Assembly: GCF_000378345.1 (NCBI RefSeq)
Contig: NZ_KB899547.1
Span: forward strand, 124,001 to 188,000
Length of the DNA stretch: 64,000 nucleotides
DNA from: Hirschia maritima DSM 19733
Lineage (GTDB): Bacteria > Pseudomonadota > Alphaproteobacteria > Caulobacterales > Hyphomonadaceae
Direction: 5' to 3'
The first letter of the stretch is position 1; every line of letters starts with the position of its first letter. The position numbers were made by a program, and so were the translations under genes. Shown here piece after piece: positions 18,432 to 27,818 of this stretch. The notes under the pieces are model-generated. The model had not been told where the DNA came from, made no database searches, and saw only the letters and a list, made by a program, of their open reading frames with translations.

Positions 18432-20504
18432 TTAGAAGGTGCCGCTTAAGCTGAATACAAAGAATGGGTCATACTTGCGACGCCTGAATTCTGTAAAATC
18501 TACGGGGCCATCACGACGGTCGACAAATATTTGTTTGTAGATGCTTTCGTCCTGGTTTCCGATATTTCGAGCACCCAATCGTGCTTTCATTCCAAAAATA
18601 TCTTTATGTTCAATTGTGAAACCAAAGAAAGGATCGTCGCGATAGACGCGGATGACCTGCCTAGAACTTGGATTCAAGCTTACTCGTTCGGTTTCCATGT
18701 AAGCCGACAATGCCCAATTTGTTTCAGGAATATCATATCTCATATTGAGTTCGATATAAGTCATTGTTTCGTCACTAAAACGGCGCTCTTCGCCTGTTAG
18801 TGGGTCGGTTAAGTTGGAATCGAAGGCTTCCAGTGTGTAATCCAACTTTAGACCTTTAACTCCGATGGGGTCAAAATTGAAAGTGCCTGACCAGATTGCT
18901 TCAAAAGCGGTTGCAGTTTCTTCGAGATTGCCTGGAGCTTCTCCGCCAGTAATTGTTATAGTTCTGTCCTGTAAGTCTTCGATTTGTTTTGCTGCTAATT
19001 TTAGAGAAGAAGACCCCCATGCGCCATGTTGCTTTGTTAGATCAAATTCGAGTAACCAAGTTTGTTCCGGAACAAGGCTTAAATTGGAATCTGAATGCAA
19101 CCCATCTGCAAGATCGGGTTGTCCTAAGAAATCTCCAAAATCAAGTTGTCCGACTTCTCGTTCGATCTTTGTCGAGAATGTTAAATCGTTTGAATGGGCA
19201 TAGCTTAAATTTACAAACCCTTTGGGACGAAAGAATTCATCTTGTTTTGAGGCATCCAGAACATCAACTTCAAACTCTTTAGACTGAATTTTGGAAAACT
19301 CCGCACCTAAGGAAGCTTGAATTGATAATTTTGAAGACAGCGGGCGACCATGCGTTAGCGTAATTTCGGCTCTGTCTTCTTCTACGATTCCAAGAGAAGC
19401 TGTGCTGGGTAGGCGATCATAGCGAAGTGTGCCCGCCGCTTGTTGGAATAAAATTCCTTCTTCTTCTAAAGAATTGAATGCCGCTTCAGCAGCAATTTGC
19501 CAGTCTTTGTCTCCGTCGGTTTTCCAAGAATATTCACCACGAAGAATGGCTTCACTAGAATATGCGTCTTGTTGGAATCTAAAACCGCGTTCAAATTCAA
19601 CATCATTTAGTAGAAAATCCACCTCGTTGAAATAAGCTCTGAAATCCTTACTGTATAAACCGATAAATTTTAATCTGCCGGGACCAAGGTTGAATTCATA
19701 ATCCCCATTAATTTCAGTCTCCCAGATATCGGAACCTTCTTCAAAGTGACGAAATTCATCTGGTCCTGTGAAGATTTCGCGGTCTGACCATTCCGTGAAA
19801 CTCCATTCAATGTCATCGAAATTGAAGTTGAGATTTGCGATATCTCCAGATGGGCCTTCATATCCAATGCGAGTTGAAATAGATGGATTGTCTCGTGTAA
19901 AATGGATGTATTCATTGCGCAATTGCGTTTGGACACCATTTCCGTCCCATACTATTTCTGGTCCGCGCGCTTGGTTTCTTCTTACTCGGTTTTTAAGTGT
20001 GACGGCATAATCGAAAAGCCCTTTTTGACCTGAAAAAGAAATGTCACCGTTTGCCAACCACGCCGAGCGATGCTCTCGCACGACGGGGTTCCAACGCCAG
20101 TTTCCAGAGAACCCTTTTACATCTGTTTCTATATTTGCAACTTCGCCGGATAATCCAGGGATGTCGAATTTTGAAGCATCTTGAACTGTGATTTGAGTTA
20201 CATTGCTTGAAGAAATTTGACCTAGGATTTGGCGTAAATTTTGTGACTTAGTCGAGGGACGTTTCCCGTTTATCAGAACATTCCCACCGCCTTGTCCAAG
20301 GCCGCGTTTTTCATCTGGTTCAACGATTGAAAACCCCGGAATATTTCGAACAAGATCCATTGCTGTTCGAGGAGAAAACTGAGAAAAATCTTCCAGTTTA
20401 TAAATCGAGGCTGATGTTGGCGTTGTAGCTGAATCATCTGCAAATGCTGGTGAACTGACAAAGCATAATGCTGCTAAACTCGCAGAACATAGAAGTTTTG
20501 ACAT
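18432..20504 (-). CDS. TonB-dependent outer-membrane receptor
   Basis: A 690-residue outer-membrane protein. A Sec signal peptide ends at SSPAFA (about residue 22). A plug domain follows (about 30-130), with FSPRTAMDLVRNIPGF and GNVLINGKRPS, typical of TonB-receptor plugs. The remainder (about 140-690) alternates beta-strands of a 22-strand barrel, and the last residue is Phe (FFVFSLSGTF), as needed for BAM recognition. It has no carboxypeptidase-like N-terminal extension. Neighbours do not suggest a substrate. It is inserted antisense in the murB-ddl interval, so its regulation is probably independent of the dcw genes. Confidence 0.88.
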   Translation of the reverse strand: MSKLLCSASLAALCFVSSPAFADDSATTPTSASIYKLEDFSQFSPRTAMDLVRNIPGFSIVEPDEKRGLGQGGGNVLINGKRPSTKSQNLRQILGQISSSNVTQITVQDASKFDIPGLSGEVANIETDVKGFSGNWRWNPVVREHRSAWLANGDISFSGQKGLFDYAVTLKNRVRRNQARGPEIVWDGNGVQTQLRNEYIHFTRDNPSISTRIGYEGPSGDIANLNFNFDDIEWSFTEWSDREIFTGPDEFRHFEEGSDIWETEINGDYEFNLGPGRLKFIGLYSKDFRAYFNEVDFLLNDVEFERGFRFQQDAYSSEAILRGEYSWKTDGDKDWQIAAEAAFNSLEEEGILFQQAAGTLRYDRLPSTASLGIVEEDRAEITLTHGRPLSSKLSIQASLGAEFSKIQSKEFEVDVLDASKQDEFFRPKGFVNLSYAHSNDLTFSTKIEREVGQLDFGDFLGQPDLADGLHSDSNLSLVPEQTWLLEFDLTKQHGAWGSSSLKLAAKQIEDLQDRTITITGGEAPGNLEETATAFEAIWSGTFNFDPIGVKGLKLDYTLEAFDSNLTDPLTGEERRFSDETMTYIELNMRYDIPETNWALSAYMETERVSLNPSSRQVIRVYRDDPFFGFTIEHKDIFGMKARLGARNIGNQDESIYKQIFVDRRDGPVDFTEFRRRKYDPFFVFSLSGTF

Positions 20505-20923
20505 CAGTAGTGGACCCTCTACTTGGTTACACGATTACGTGCTGTATTATTGTGGTGATGACTGTGTTACATGTGTAGCGAACTGTGTCAACCAGATGAT
20601 TTTGCTCAAAACACATAATACATCAGCATTTTGATGTGCATTAAATATAAAACGCGAACAAAAATATTACTGAAACTAATAAGTCCAATTTGATTGTTTG
20701 TTTAACAAATCCTTCCATTCGCCTCGGGATTGCATCGTGAATTGGGAGCCTAGCTGGAAAATAAGTCAAATAATTGACTGATTATAGCTTTAATAAGTTG
20801 TTGAAATAAAACATTTATTTGTATTGTTGGCGACGTATTTGAAAATTACATCAAATTTTATGTATTTCCGCGTAGGTTTGTTTAACCTTAAAGGCCCAAA
20901 ATTGGCTTTCTTAGGAGACAATA
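20505..20923. other. Intergenic region between the TonB receptor and ddl
   Basis: About 420 AT-rich bases between divergent genes. It must hold the receptor promoter and the promoter of the ddl-ftsQ-ftsA group. The only small dyad I noted is TTAACCTTAA at 20882-20891, some 35 bases before ddl. I see no open frame, tRNA or riboswitch fold. Confidence 0.5.
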
Positions 20924-21832
20924 ATGAACCGCGTAGCAGTTATCATGGGTGGATGGTCGTCTGAAAGAGAAGTTTCTCTTTCTTCAGGGCGAGGTATGGC
21001 TCAAGCTGCACGTGAAGAGGGGTTTGACGTTGTCGAGATCGATGTCACCCGCAATGTGTCTCAACAATTAATCGATGCAAAGCCCGACGCCGTGTTGAAT
21101 GCTCTGCATGGTCCATTTGGTGAAGATGGATGCGTGCAAGGATTATTGGAAATTTTAGAGATTCCATATTCACATTCAGGAGTTTTGGCATCTGCGCTAG
21201 CAATGGATAAAGCAAAATCGCGTGGTGTATATGAACGTGTCGGGCTAACTGTTGCACAGGGCGGGGTGTACGCCAAAGAAGATGTCGCTGCAGAGCATGT
21301 TATGGATCCGCCTTATGTGGTGAAGCCTATTGCTGAAGGGTCCTCATTTGGAGTGTTGATCGTTCCGGAAGGGGCGAACAGGCCACCTGCTGAATTGCTT
21401 GATCCAAAATGGGGGTTTGGAGATTCGGTTCTTGTTGAACAATTCATTCCTGGCTGCGAATTAACAGTATCTGTCATGGGCGATGAAGCATTAGCAGTAA
21501 CAGAAATTACGACTTTAAGAGATTATTACGATTACTCAGCCAAATATGAAGCTGGAGGTTCAAAACATGTTGTTCCTGCACAACTATCTGAGGGGGTGAC
21601 TCAAGCAGCATTGGATGCAGCGCTTGTGGCTCACAACGCATTAGGTTGTCGTGGAGTTTCGCGTTCTGATTTTCGTTATGATGAAGACAAAAACAATTTG
21701 GTAATACTGGAAACAAATACCCAGCCGGGCATGACCCCAACTTCACTTGTTCCTGAACAGGCAGCGTACAAGGGAATTAGTTATGAAAAGCTGGTTCGTT
21801 GGATGATAGAGGACGCTTCATGTCACAGGTGA
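20924..21832 (+). CDS. ddl: Ddl, D-alanine-D-alanine ligase
   Basis: A 302-residue ATP-grasp ligase making the D-Ala-D-Ala dipeptide used by Mur[16 protein letters not shown] at the N-terminus, [27 protein letters not shown] and the metal-binding tail [16 protein letters not shown] are diagnostic. AGGAG lies 6 bases before the ATG. ftsQ starts inside its 3' end. Confidence 0.98.
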   Translation: MNRVAVIMGGWSSEREVSLSSGRGMAQAAREEGFDVVEIDVTRNVSQQLIDAKPDAVLNALHGPFGEDGCVQGLLEILEIPYSHSGVLASALAMDKAKSRGVYERVGLTVAQGGVYAKEDVAAEHVMDPPYVVKPIAEGSSFGVLIVPEGANRPPAELLDPKWGFGDSVLVEQFIPGCELTVSVMGDEALAVTEITTLRDYYDYSAKYEAGGSKHVVPAQLSEGVTQAALDAALVAHNALGCRGVSRSDFRYDEDKNNLVILETNTQPGMTPTSLVPEQAAYKGISYEKLVRWMIEDASCHR

Positions 21833-22701
21833 GAAGCAAGTCACAAAAGGGGAAGAGGCAAACAAAGCCTCAAGAAGTTGTGCCGGCAACTATACTGACG
21901 GAACAGCTATCTACTTATGCTTTTGGAACAGTTACAGCTGGTGCTGTTATGGTTGCTGTGGCTGCTTGGATGGGGGGCTCACTTGCATCCATAGACGAGC
22001 GTATTCAAAATGGACTTGATGCGACAGCAAAATCTGCAGGCTTTACTGTTTCAAAAATTTCAATCGAAGGACTAGACCCTCGAACCAAAGCTGACGTGTT
22101 GAATGTTGTTGGAATTGATGAGCACTCGAACATGTTCCGTGCTGATCCGTTTGAAATTAAAGAACGGATTGAAGCGAATGTCGAAAACGTTTCTGAAGTT
22201 CGCGTTCTGCGTCAATGGCCAAGTGATATTTGGATACTTGCAGAAAACCGTCGACCATTAGCGCTATGGCAGTCAGAGGGCGTTTGGAAAGTTGTCGATC
22301 AGGTTGGGAAACCTATGGATGGTGAAGATCCGGCCGAATATGTTGAATTGCCACGTGTTGTTGGCCCTGCTGGTGGATATGCTGCTCCTGAACTATTAGA
22401 GCAATTGAAACTTCATCCTCAAATTGCTGACCAATTAGAAGTCGCGATGAGAGTGGGTGGTCGCCGCTGGGATTTGCGTCTTGATACCGGGCTTGAAATT
22501 GCACTTCCTGAAGATGCGCAAGTCGATGCTGCACTATTGGCTGTGTATGATCTGGATGAAGCAACGGGTGTGTTAGCTGAAAATTCAGAAGTTAAGCGCA
22601 TAGATGCAAGAGATCCCGAGCGTTTTGCGGTTGGGCTTGGTGAAGCACGTGCTGAGTATGATCAAAGTACTGAATTAGAAACACAGTCCGGGGGGGCTTA
22701 A
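21820..22701 (+). CDS. ftsQ: FtsQ, divisome protein with POTRA domain
   Basis: A 293-residue bitopic division protein. After a basic cytoplasmic tail (about 1-35) comes one transmembrane segment (about 40-60), then a POTRA domain (about 75-145; [18 protein letters not shown]) and the FtsQ beta domain. I place the start at ATG 21820, preceded by AGAGGA and overlapping ddl by 13 bases, rather than at a TTG 21 bases upstream. It links early and late divisome proteins and partners FtsL/FtsB. Confidence 0.95.
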   Translation: MSQVRSKSQKGKRQTKPQEVVPATILTEQLSTYAFGTVTAGAVMVAVAAWMGGSLASIDERIQNGLDATAKSAGFTVSKISIEGLDPRTKADVLNVVGIDEHSNMFRADPFEIKERIEANVENVSEVRVLRQWPSDIWILAENRRPLALWQSEGVWKVVDQVGKPMDGEDPAEYVELPRVVGPAGGYAAPELLEQLKLHPQIADQLEVAMRVGGRRWDLRLDTGLEIALPEDAQVDAALLAVYDLDEATGVLAENSEVKRIDARDPERFAVGLGEARAEYDQSTELETQSGGA

Positions 22702-22706
22702 TAACA

Positions 22707-24002
22707 ATGTCATCTTTGGCAAGCCGTATGAAGATGCGAGAAAAGCTCGCTGGCAAACCGCCATTTTTGGCGGCGTTGGATATCGGCTCATCCAAAGTTG
22801 CGTGTTTGATTTCAAAAACGTCTGAAGGCTCTAAAAGTGTTCATGTTGTTGGGGCGGGGCACCAGCTATCACGTGGTGTGAAGAATGGTGCAATTTCGGA
22901 TATGGATTCTCTGGAGCGCGCAATTCGTGTTGCAGTAGAGCAGGCCGAACGTGCAGCAGATGCTCGTATCTCTGATGTTGTTCTGGGAATTTCTGGCCCA
23001 AACCTTAAAAGTAATTATCTTGATGGCGGCGTGAATGTCGGGAATCGAGAAATTACTCAAATGCATGTGCGCGATGCGATAAATTCTGCACTTGCAACAT
23101 TTGATGCACCTGACAGGCAAATACTTCATGCAACACCTTTAGGGTTTGCGTTGGATGGTGCTGGGGGCGTGAAAGACCCGCGCGGTATGATTGCCACGCG
23201 TCTGACAGTAACAATGTTGGTGGTATCTGGGCCCGCGGCACCGCTTAAAAACATTGCTCAATGTGTATCACGTGCGCACTTGAATCCTGTTTCAATTGTT
23301 GCATCTCCCTATGCAGCCGGTTTGTCGGTTTTGGTTGAAGATGAGATTGAGCAGGGGGCTACCGTTATCGATATGGGCGGCGGTGTCACAAGTGCAGCAT
23401 GTTTTTATGAAGGTAATTTGATTTATCTGGATAGTATCCCAGTTGGTGGTTCGCGGGCGTCTTCTGATTTAGCGCAAGGCTTGGGAACAACGTTTGCTGC
23501 TGCTGAAAGGCTGAAGACGCTACATGGCGCAGTAGCGCTTACTCAGGTTCAGGCTTTTGATGTCGTGGATGCTCCGCGTCTGGGTGAAGATGGTCGTTTG
23601 GAAGCAGGAACCACGTCAAAAGCTGAATTGACAAATATGTTGCGTCCTCGATTTGAGGAAGTGTTGGAGTTATTAGAAAAGCGTCTTTCTAAAGCATCTG
23701 CACAATATAGGCCTTTGCCGAGACGGATCGTTCTAACTGGTGGTGCGAGTCAAATGCCAGGTATTCGCGATGTTGCTGAAGAAGTGTTTCGTGCTCCTGT
23801 TCGGTTGGCGCGCCCAGCACGCGTGACTGGTTTGGGAGAGACATACCAAGTGCCGACGTTTTCTGCAGTTTCAGGCTTGCTTAAGTGGGAAATGACAGGT
23901 GGTGCTGGAGCAGTCGCGCCTATGCTCAGCAAATCGCGCGGTATTTCAAATGGTTCATCCATTATTGAACGCGCGACGAATTGGTTGCGTGAAAACTTCT
24001 AA
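22707..24002 (+). CDS. ftsA: FtsA, actin-like divisome anchor
   Basis: A 431-residue actin-fold ATPase that tethers FtsZ to the membrane. FLAALDIGSSKVACLI (phosphate 1), GATVIDMGGGVTS (phosphate 2) and IVLTGGASQMPG (adenosine) are clear, and the C-terminal IIERATNWLRENF is the amphipathic membrane-targeting helix. It starts 5 bases after ftsQ, so it is in the same transcript. Confidence 0.97.
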   Translation: MSSLASRMKMREKLAGKPPFLAALDIGSSKVACLISKTSEGSKSVHVVGAGHQLSRGVKNGAISDMDSLERAIRVAVEQAERAADARISDVVLGISGPNLKSNYLDGGVNVGNREITQMHVRDAINSALATFDAPDRQILHATPLGFALDGAGGVKDPRGMIATRLTVTMLVVSGPAAPLKNIAQCVSRAHLNPVSIVASPYAAGLSVLVEDEIEQGATVIDMGGGVTSAACFYEGNLIYLDSIPVGGSRASSDLAQGLGTTFAAAERLKTLHGAVALTQVQAFDVVDAPRLGEDGRLEAGTTSKAELTNMLRPRFEEVLELLEKRLSKASAQYRPLPRRIVLTGGASQMPGIRDVAEEVFRAPVRLARPARVTGLGETYQVPTFSAVSGLLKWEMTGGAGAVAPMLSKSRGISNGSSIIERATNWLRENF

Positions 24003-24108
24003 AATAACGAATTTAAATAGAAATCGTCATAGTAAATCCGTATTTTCATAGATAATACGAATTGTCTCACTAGTTATAAGCAAAAAATATTGCAGATTTA
24101 CCATATAC

Positions 24109-24125
24109 GGTTAACTTGCACTTAG
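24109..24125 (-). promoter_or_regulatory. Candidate CtrA box upstream of ftsZ
   Basis: Read on the - strand it is CTAA-N7-TTAACC, one mismatch from the CtrA consensus TTAA-N7-TTAAC, about 100 bases before the ftsZ ATG. In Caulobacter CtrA represses ftsZ from such a site; the same here is inference. Confidence 0.5.
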
Positions 24126-24222
24126 GCTTATTTGCCTAGTTTGTTTGTTAAGATCCCTATGTGCGGGTGAGTGCGTATATAGTACGCCCCGTTCTGGCTT
24201 TTTCTTCACGAGGTGCGGCACC

Positions 24223-25623
24223 ATGCCGGTAGAGTTGAAACCACGTATACTTGTTTTTGGAGTTGGCGGTGCCGGAGGCAACGCTGTAAACAACATGATA
24301 GAATCCAAGCTTCAGGGCGTGGAATTTATTGTGGCCAATACAGATAGTCAGGCGTTAATCCAGTCACAGGCAGATCATAAAGTTCAGCTGGGTATGAAAA
24401 CAACTGAAGGGTTAGGCGCAGGTGCGCAGCCATCAGTTGGAGCTGAGTCTGCAGAAGAATCTATTGAAGATATTAAGCAGCAATTGGAAGGCGCTCACAT
24501 GGCGTTTATTGCTGCCGGAATGGGAGGCGGTACTGGAACTGGTGCTGCTCCAGTCATTGCGCGCGTTGCTAAAGAGATGGGTGTTTTGACAGTTGGTGTC
24601 GTGACAAAGCCATTTGACTTTGAAGGCAAGCGCCGCATGACAATTGCTGAGGAAGGTGTTCAAGAGCTCCGCAATTACGTGGACACGTTGATCATTATTC
24701 CAAATCAGAACCTTTTCCGCATTGCGAATGCAAACACGACTTTTGCAGACGCTTTTACTATGGCGGATGAAGTGCTGTATGAAGGTGTGCGCGGTGTCAC
24801 AGACCTTATGGTGATGCCTGGTCTGATCAATCTCGATTTTGCTGATGTTCGTACTGTTATGTCAGGCATGGAAGCTGCCATGATGGGAACAGGTGAAGCT
24901 GAAGGAGAGCAACGTGCTCTGAAAGCTGCTCAAGCTGCTATTGCAAATCCATTGTTAGATGACGTGTCTATGAAGGGCGCCAAAGGGGTGTTGATCAACA
25001 TCACTGGTGGCTACGATATGACGCTTTATGAAGTAGATGAAGCGGCCAATGAAATTCGTAAGGAAGTTGATCCAGACGCTCAAATTATTCTTGGTTCGAC
25101 GTTCGATCACTCTCTTGAAGGTAAGATCCGAGTGTCAGTTGTGGCGACCGGTATATCATATGACGAGAATGCCAAAGCTGCTGAACCGCAAAGACCATTT
25201 GCTCAACCGGTACAGGTTGAATCTGAGCCAACAGCTGCAGACGCGATATCAGCTGCTTTAGACGTTGAAGAACCAATTACAGTCGAGGAGAATGCTGAGC
25301 AAGTATCGGCTTCTGAAGAAATAGCTCCAGAAGTTGCTGAAGAGCCTCAGGTGGCACCTCCAATTATTAACCGTCGTCCAAGTTATAATGAAGCCGAAGA
25401 GGGCTCTTCTGAAGAAGTTAGTTCTTCTGATGTTGATGATAAATCTGAAGAAAATTCTGACACTGCTCAGAAAAGTGGGCGCACGTCTCTATTTGGATGG
25501 GGTAAGTCGTCAAGCTCAGATGATAAAGAAGAATCTGGTTCATCGGAAAATATGGATGCCGATGAATATGAAGAAGATGAGTTGGAGATTCCAGCGTTTT
25601 TGAGACGTTCGGCCAACAACTAG
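24223..25623 (+). CDS. ftsZ: FtsZ, tubulin-like division GTPase
   Basis: A 466-residue tubulin homologue that forms the Z ring. The GTP-binding signature GGGTGTG is at residues 101-107, after [14 protein letters not shown]. The catalytic T7 loop is in the NLDFADVR region. Residues about 320-450 are an acidic, Ser/Glu-rich linker, and the tail [11 protein letters not shown] is the conserved peptide that binds FtsA. I chose ATG 24223, with GAGGTG 7 bases before it, over a TTG 78 bases upstream. It has a 220-base leader of its own, a terminator after it, and so may be separately controlled. Confidence 0.98.
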   Translation: MPVELKPRILVFGVGGAGGNAVNNMIESKLQGVEFIVANTDSQALIQSQADHKVQLGMKTTEGLGAGAQPSVGAESAEESIEDIKQQLEGAHMAFIAAGMGGGTGTGAAPVIARVAKEMGVLTVGVVTKPFDFEGKRRMTIAEEGVQELRNYVDTLIIIPNQNLFRIANANTTFADAFTMADEVLYEGVRGVTDLMVMPGLINLDFADVRTVMSGMEAAMMGTGEAEGEQRALKAAQAAIANPLLDDVSMKGAKGVLINITGGYDMTLYEVDEAANEIRKEVDPDAQIILGSTFDHSLEGKIRVSVVATGISYDENAKAAEPQRPFAQPVQVESEPTAADAISAALDVEEPITVEENAEQVSASEEIAPEVAEEPQVAPPIINRRPSYNEAEEGSSEEVSSSDVDDKSEENSDTAQKSGRTSLFGWGKSSSSDDKEESGSSENMDADEYEEDELEIPAFLRRSANN

Positions 25624-25667
25624 AAATATTAAATTATAGTTAATTTCTTAAAATTGAAACAATAATT

Positions 25668-25701
25668 AACGTTCTTGAGCATTGATTCAAGGACGTTTTT
25701 T
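25668..25701 (+). terminator. Rho-independent terminator after ftsZ
   Basis: AACGTTCTTGA (25668-25678) pairs with TCAAGGACGTT (25687-25697) with one G-U pair, followed by T6. It closes the ftsZ transcript 45 bases after the stop. Confidence 0.88.
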
Positions 25702-25835
25702 ATTGATTTTATTTCATTTGCAACATCCCGAAACAATCCTTTAATTGAGTTTCTGAGGTTCAAGTACAATATTGAGGGCCTCGGAAAAGCGTAGAGAGAT
25801 CTATGTTTGTAGAGTACATTCCAGAGGATTATAGT

Positions 25836-26795
25836 ATGGCGTATCAAAAGACTCTTGCAGGACCGGCCGTTTGTGCAGGAGTTGGGGTTCATACTGGAGA
25901 GCGGGCACGTTTGGTTTTAAAGCCAGCCCCTGCAAATACTGGGATTGTGTTTGTACGCTCCGATATCACCGATAAAGATAATGCAATTAAAGCTGTTGGC
26001 ACGAATGTGACAACTGTTCAGCTTGGAACGACTTTGGCAAATAAAGCTGGTGTGTCAGTGTCCACTGTCGAACACCTTCTAGCGGCTTGCGCTGGCCTTT
26101 GCATAGATAATCTGATCGTTGAGATTGATGGCCCTGAAATGCCTATTATGGATGGGTCTTCAAGTCTTTATTGTGAGTTGATGAAACATGTTGGTGTCAA
26201 AGAGTTGGCTGAGCCGCGTCGCCGCATTCGTATTTTAAAACCGGTTGAAGTAGTTGAGGGCGATAAATTTGCGCGCCTAATTCCTTCAGAGACATCAAAT
26301 GCACCGTTTGAATTGCGTGTTCGTATCGAGTTTGATAGCGCGGCAATTGGTGAGCAAAGCTATACATTTAAACTTACTCCTGGCGCATTTGTGCGTGATC
26401 TAGCCTTTGCGCGTACATTTGGTTTTACAAGTGACTTTGAGAAACTGAAATCAATGGGTTTGGCGCGTGGTGCCAGCATGGAAAATACCGTCGCACTAGA
26501 AGGGGATGAAGTTTTAAACCCTGAAGGTCTGCATGTGGCCGATGAATTTGTTCGTCACAAAATCCTCGATGCAATTGGCGATGTGTTCCTTGCTGGTGGT
26601 GCGATTGCTGGTGTTTTTGAAGGTGATCGTCCTGGGCATGGCATAAATAATAAGCTTGTGAGAGCTTTGCTTGAAGATACATCTGCTTGGGAATGGGTAG
26701 ATGATGAATTGCCTATTTTGAATGAAGAACCTACGCCAGCATTTGTTGCTGGGCTTCAAAAGGTCGATTCAGAGGCTATTGCACCCGCGCTTTAA
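25836..26795 (+). CDS. lpxC: LpxC, UDP-3-O-acyl-GlcNAc deacetylase
   Basis: A 319-residue zinc deacetylase, the committed step of lipid A synthesis, so the cell makes LPS. QKTLAGPAVCAGVGVHTG is the family N-terminus; STVEHLLAACAGLCIDN carries the first zinc histidine and RHKILDAIGD the second zinc His/Asp pair. I start it at ATG 25836 behind AGAGGA; an in-frame ATG at 25803 would add 11 residues not typical of the family. Confidence 0.95.
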   Translation: MAYQKTLAGPAVCAGVGVHTGERARLVLKPAPANTGIVFVRSDITDKDNAIKAVGTNVTTVQLGTTLANKAGVSVSTVEHLLAACAGLCIDNLIVEIDGPEMPIMDGSSSLYCELMKHVGVKELAEPRRRIRILKPVEVVEGDKFARLIPSETSNAPFELRVRIEFDSAAIGEQSYTFKLTPGAFVRDLAFARTFGFTSDFEKLKSMGLARGASMENTVALEGDEVLNPEGLHVADEFVRHKILDAIGDVFLAGGAIAGVFEGDRPGHGINNKLVRALLEDTSAWEWVDDELPILNEEPTPAFVAGLQKVDSEAIAPAL

Positions 26796-26961
26796 GCTAA
26801 GCGGCTTAATTGTTTATCTGGTTGAGCACTCTATTGTTTTCCTCAATAATTTTGCCATAAATAGCTGGCATGTGAAAAACTTGCAGACTCTCTTCTGTCT
26901 AGAGCTTGGCGTGCGCGCATGGCTAGGGTAGACAGAGTGTTAGATTGTATGGAGTTTACCA

Positions 26962-27735
26962 ATGGCGAAATTACGCAACACTAGCTTGCTTGTATCAATG
27001 ACAGCTGCATTGATTATGGCTGGATGTTCTTCATCCAACCGCAAACAAGATCTTGCGTATATCGAAAAGCCAGTTGAGCAGTTGTATAATGATGCTGCAA
27101 AAAGCTTGGACCGAAAACAATGGGCCCGTGCCACATTGGAATTTCAGGAGGTTCAACGCCAACACCCATATTCTGAATGGGCTGAGCGCGCTATGTTGAT
27201 GACTGCATATGTTCAGTATCGCTCCAAGCAGTACAATGAAGTCGTTTCAAGCGCTCAACAATACACAGCGTTGTATCCAAGTTCTGATAGTGCAGCATAT
27301 GCATATTACCTGATCGGTTTGACGCATTTTGATCAAATCACAGATGTTGGACGTGATCAGGGGCGTACAGAATTGGCGTTGGCAGCATTGCAGGATGTTG
27401 TTCGGAGATATCCAACTTCTGAATATGCACGTGATGCGGAACTGAAAATTGACATGGTACGCGACCAACTCGCAGGTAAAGAGATGGAGATTGGGCGCTA
27501 TTATCAAAAGTCGTCTGAATTTCTTGCTGCCATCAATCGATTCAAGCGTGTTATCGATGAATATGAGACGACAACACACACGCCAGAAGCACTGCACAGA
27601 CTTGTTGAATCATACTTATCCATCGGACTTAAGGGGCAGGCACAAGCTGCAGCTGCGGTCCTCGGACATAATTATCCAGCGAGCGAATGGTATGAAGATA
27701 GCTATAAACTCATGCAAAAACATGGGCCTAAGTAG
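26962..27735 (+). CDS. bamD: BamD, outer-membrane assembly lipoprotein
   Basis: A 257-residue lipoprotein of the BAM complex that inserts beta-barrels. Its signal peptide ends in the lipobox MAGC (Cys22). The rest is made of TPR-like helix pairs (YNDAAKSLDRKQWARATLEF, YPTSEYARDAELKIDMVRDQL). It follows lpxC by 166 bases with no clear terminator between. Typical length. Confidence 0.95.
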   Translation: MAKLRNTSLLVSMTAALIMAGCSSSNRKQDLAYIEKPVEQLYNDAAKSLDRKQWARATLEFQEVQRQHPYSEWAERAMLMTAYVQYRSKQYNEVVSSAQQYTALYPSSDSAAYAYYLIGLTHFDQITDVGRDQGRTELALAALQDVVRRYPTSEYARDAELKIDMVRDQLAGKEMEIGRYYQKSSEFLAAINRFKRVIDEYETTTHTPEALHRLVESYLSIGLKGQAQAAAAVLGHNYPASEWYEDSYKLMQKHGPK

Positions 27736-27782
27736 AGCGTTCTTGCGGTTCTGCTAAATTAACACAAAAGCAGAACATTTCT

Positions 27783-27797
27783 GTTCTCTTTTTGTTC
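27783..27797 (+). promoter_or_regulatory. LexA box (SOS operator) of recN
   Basis: Perfect alphaproteobacterial LexA motif GTTC-N7-GTTC, 22 bases before the recN start. A small AGAACA/TGTTCT hairpin (27772-27787) overlaps it and may end bamD. Confidence 0.85.
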
Positions 27798-27818
27798 TTG
27801 TTGTGCTAATCTGCTTTT

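Noticed and set aside
24145-24222. N-terminal extension of FtsZ from a TTG start
   Set aside because: The ATG at 24223 has GAGGTG at the right distance and gives the normal FtsZ N-terminus; the extension has Cys/Arg-rich non-family residues.
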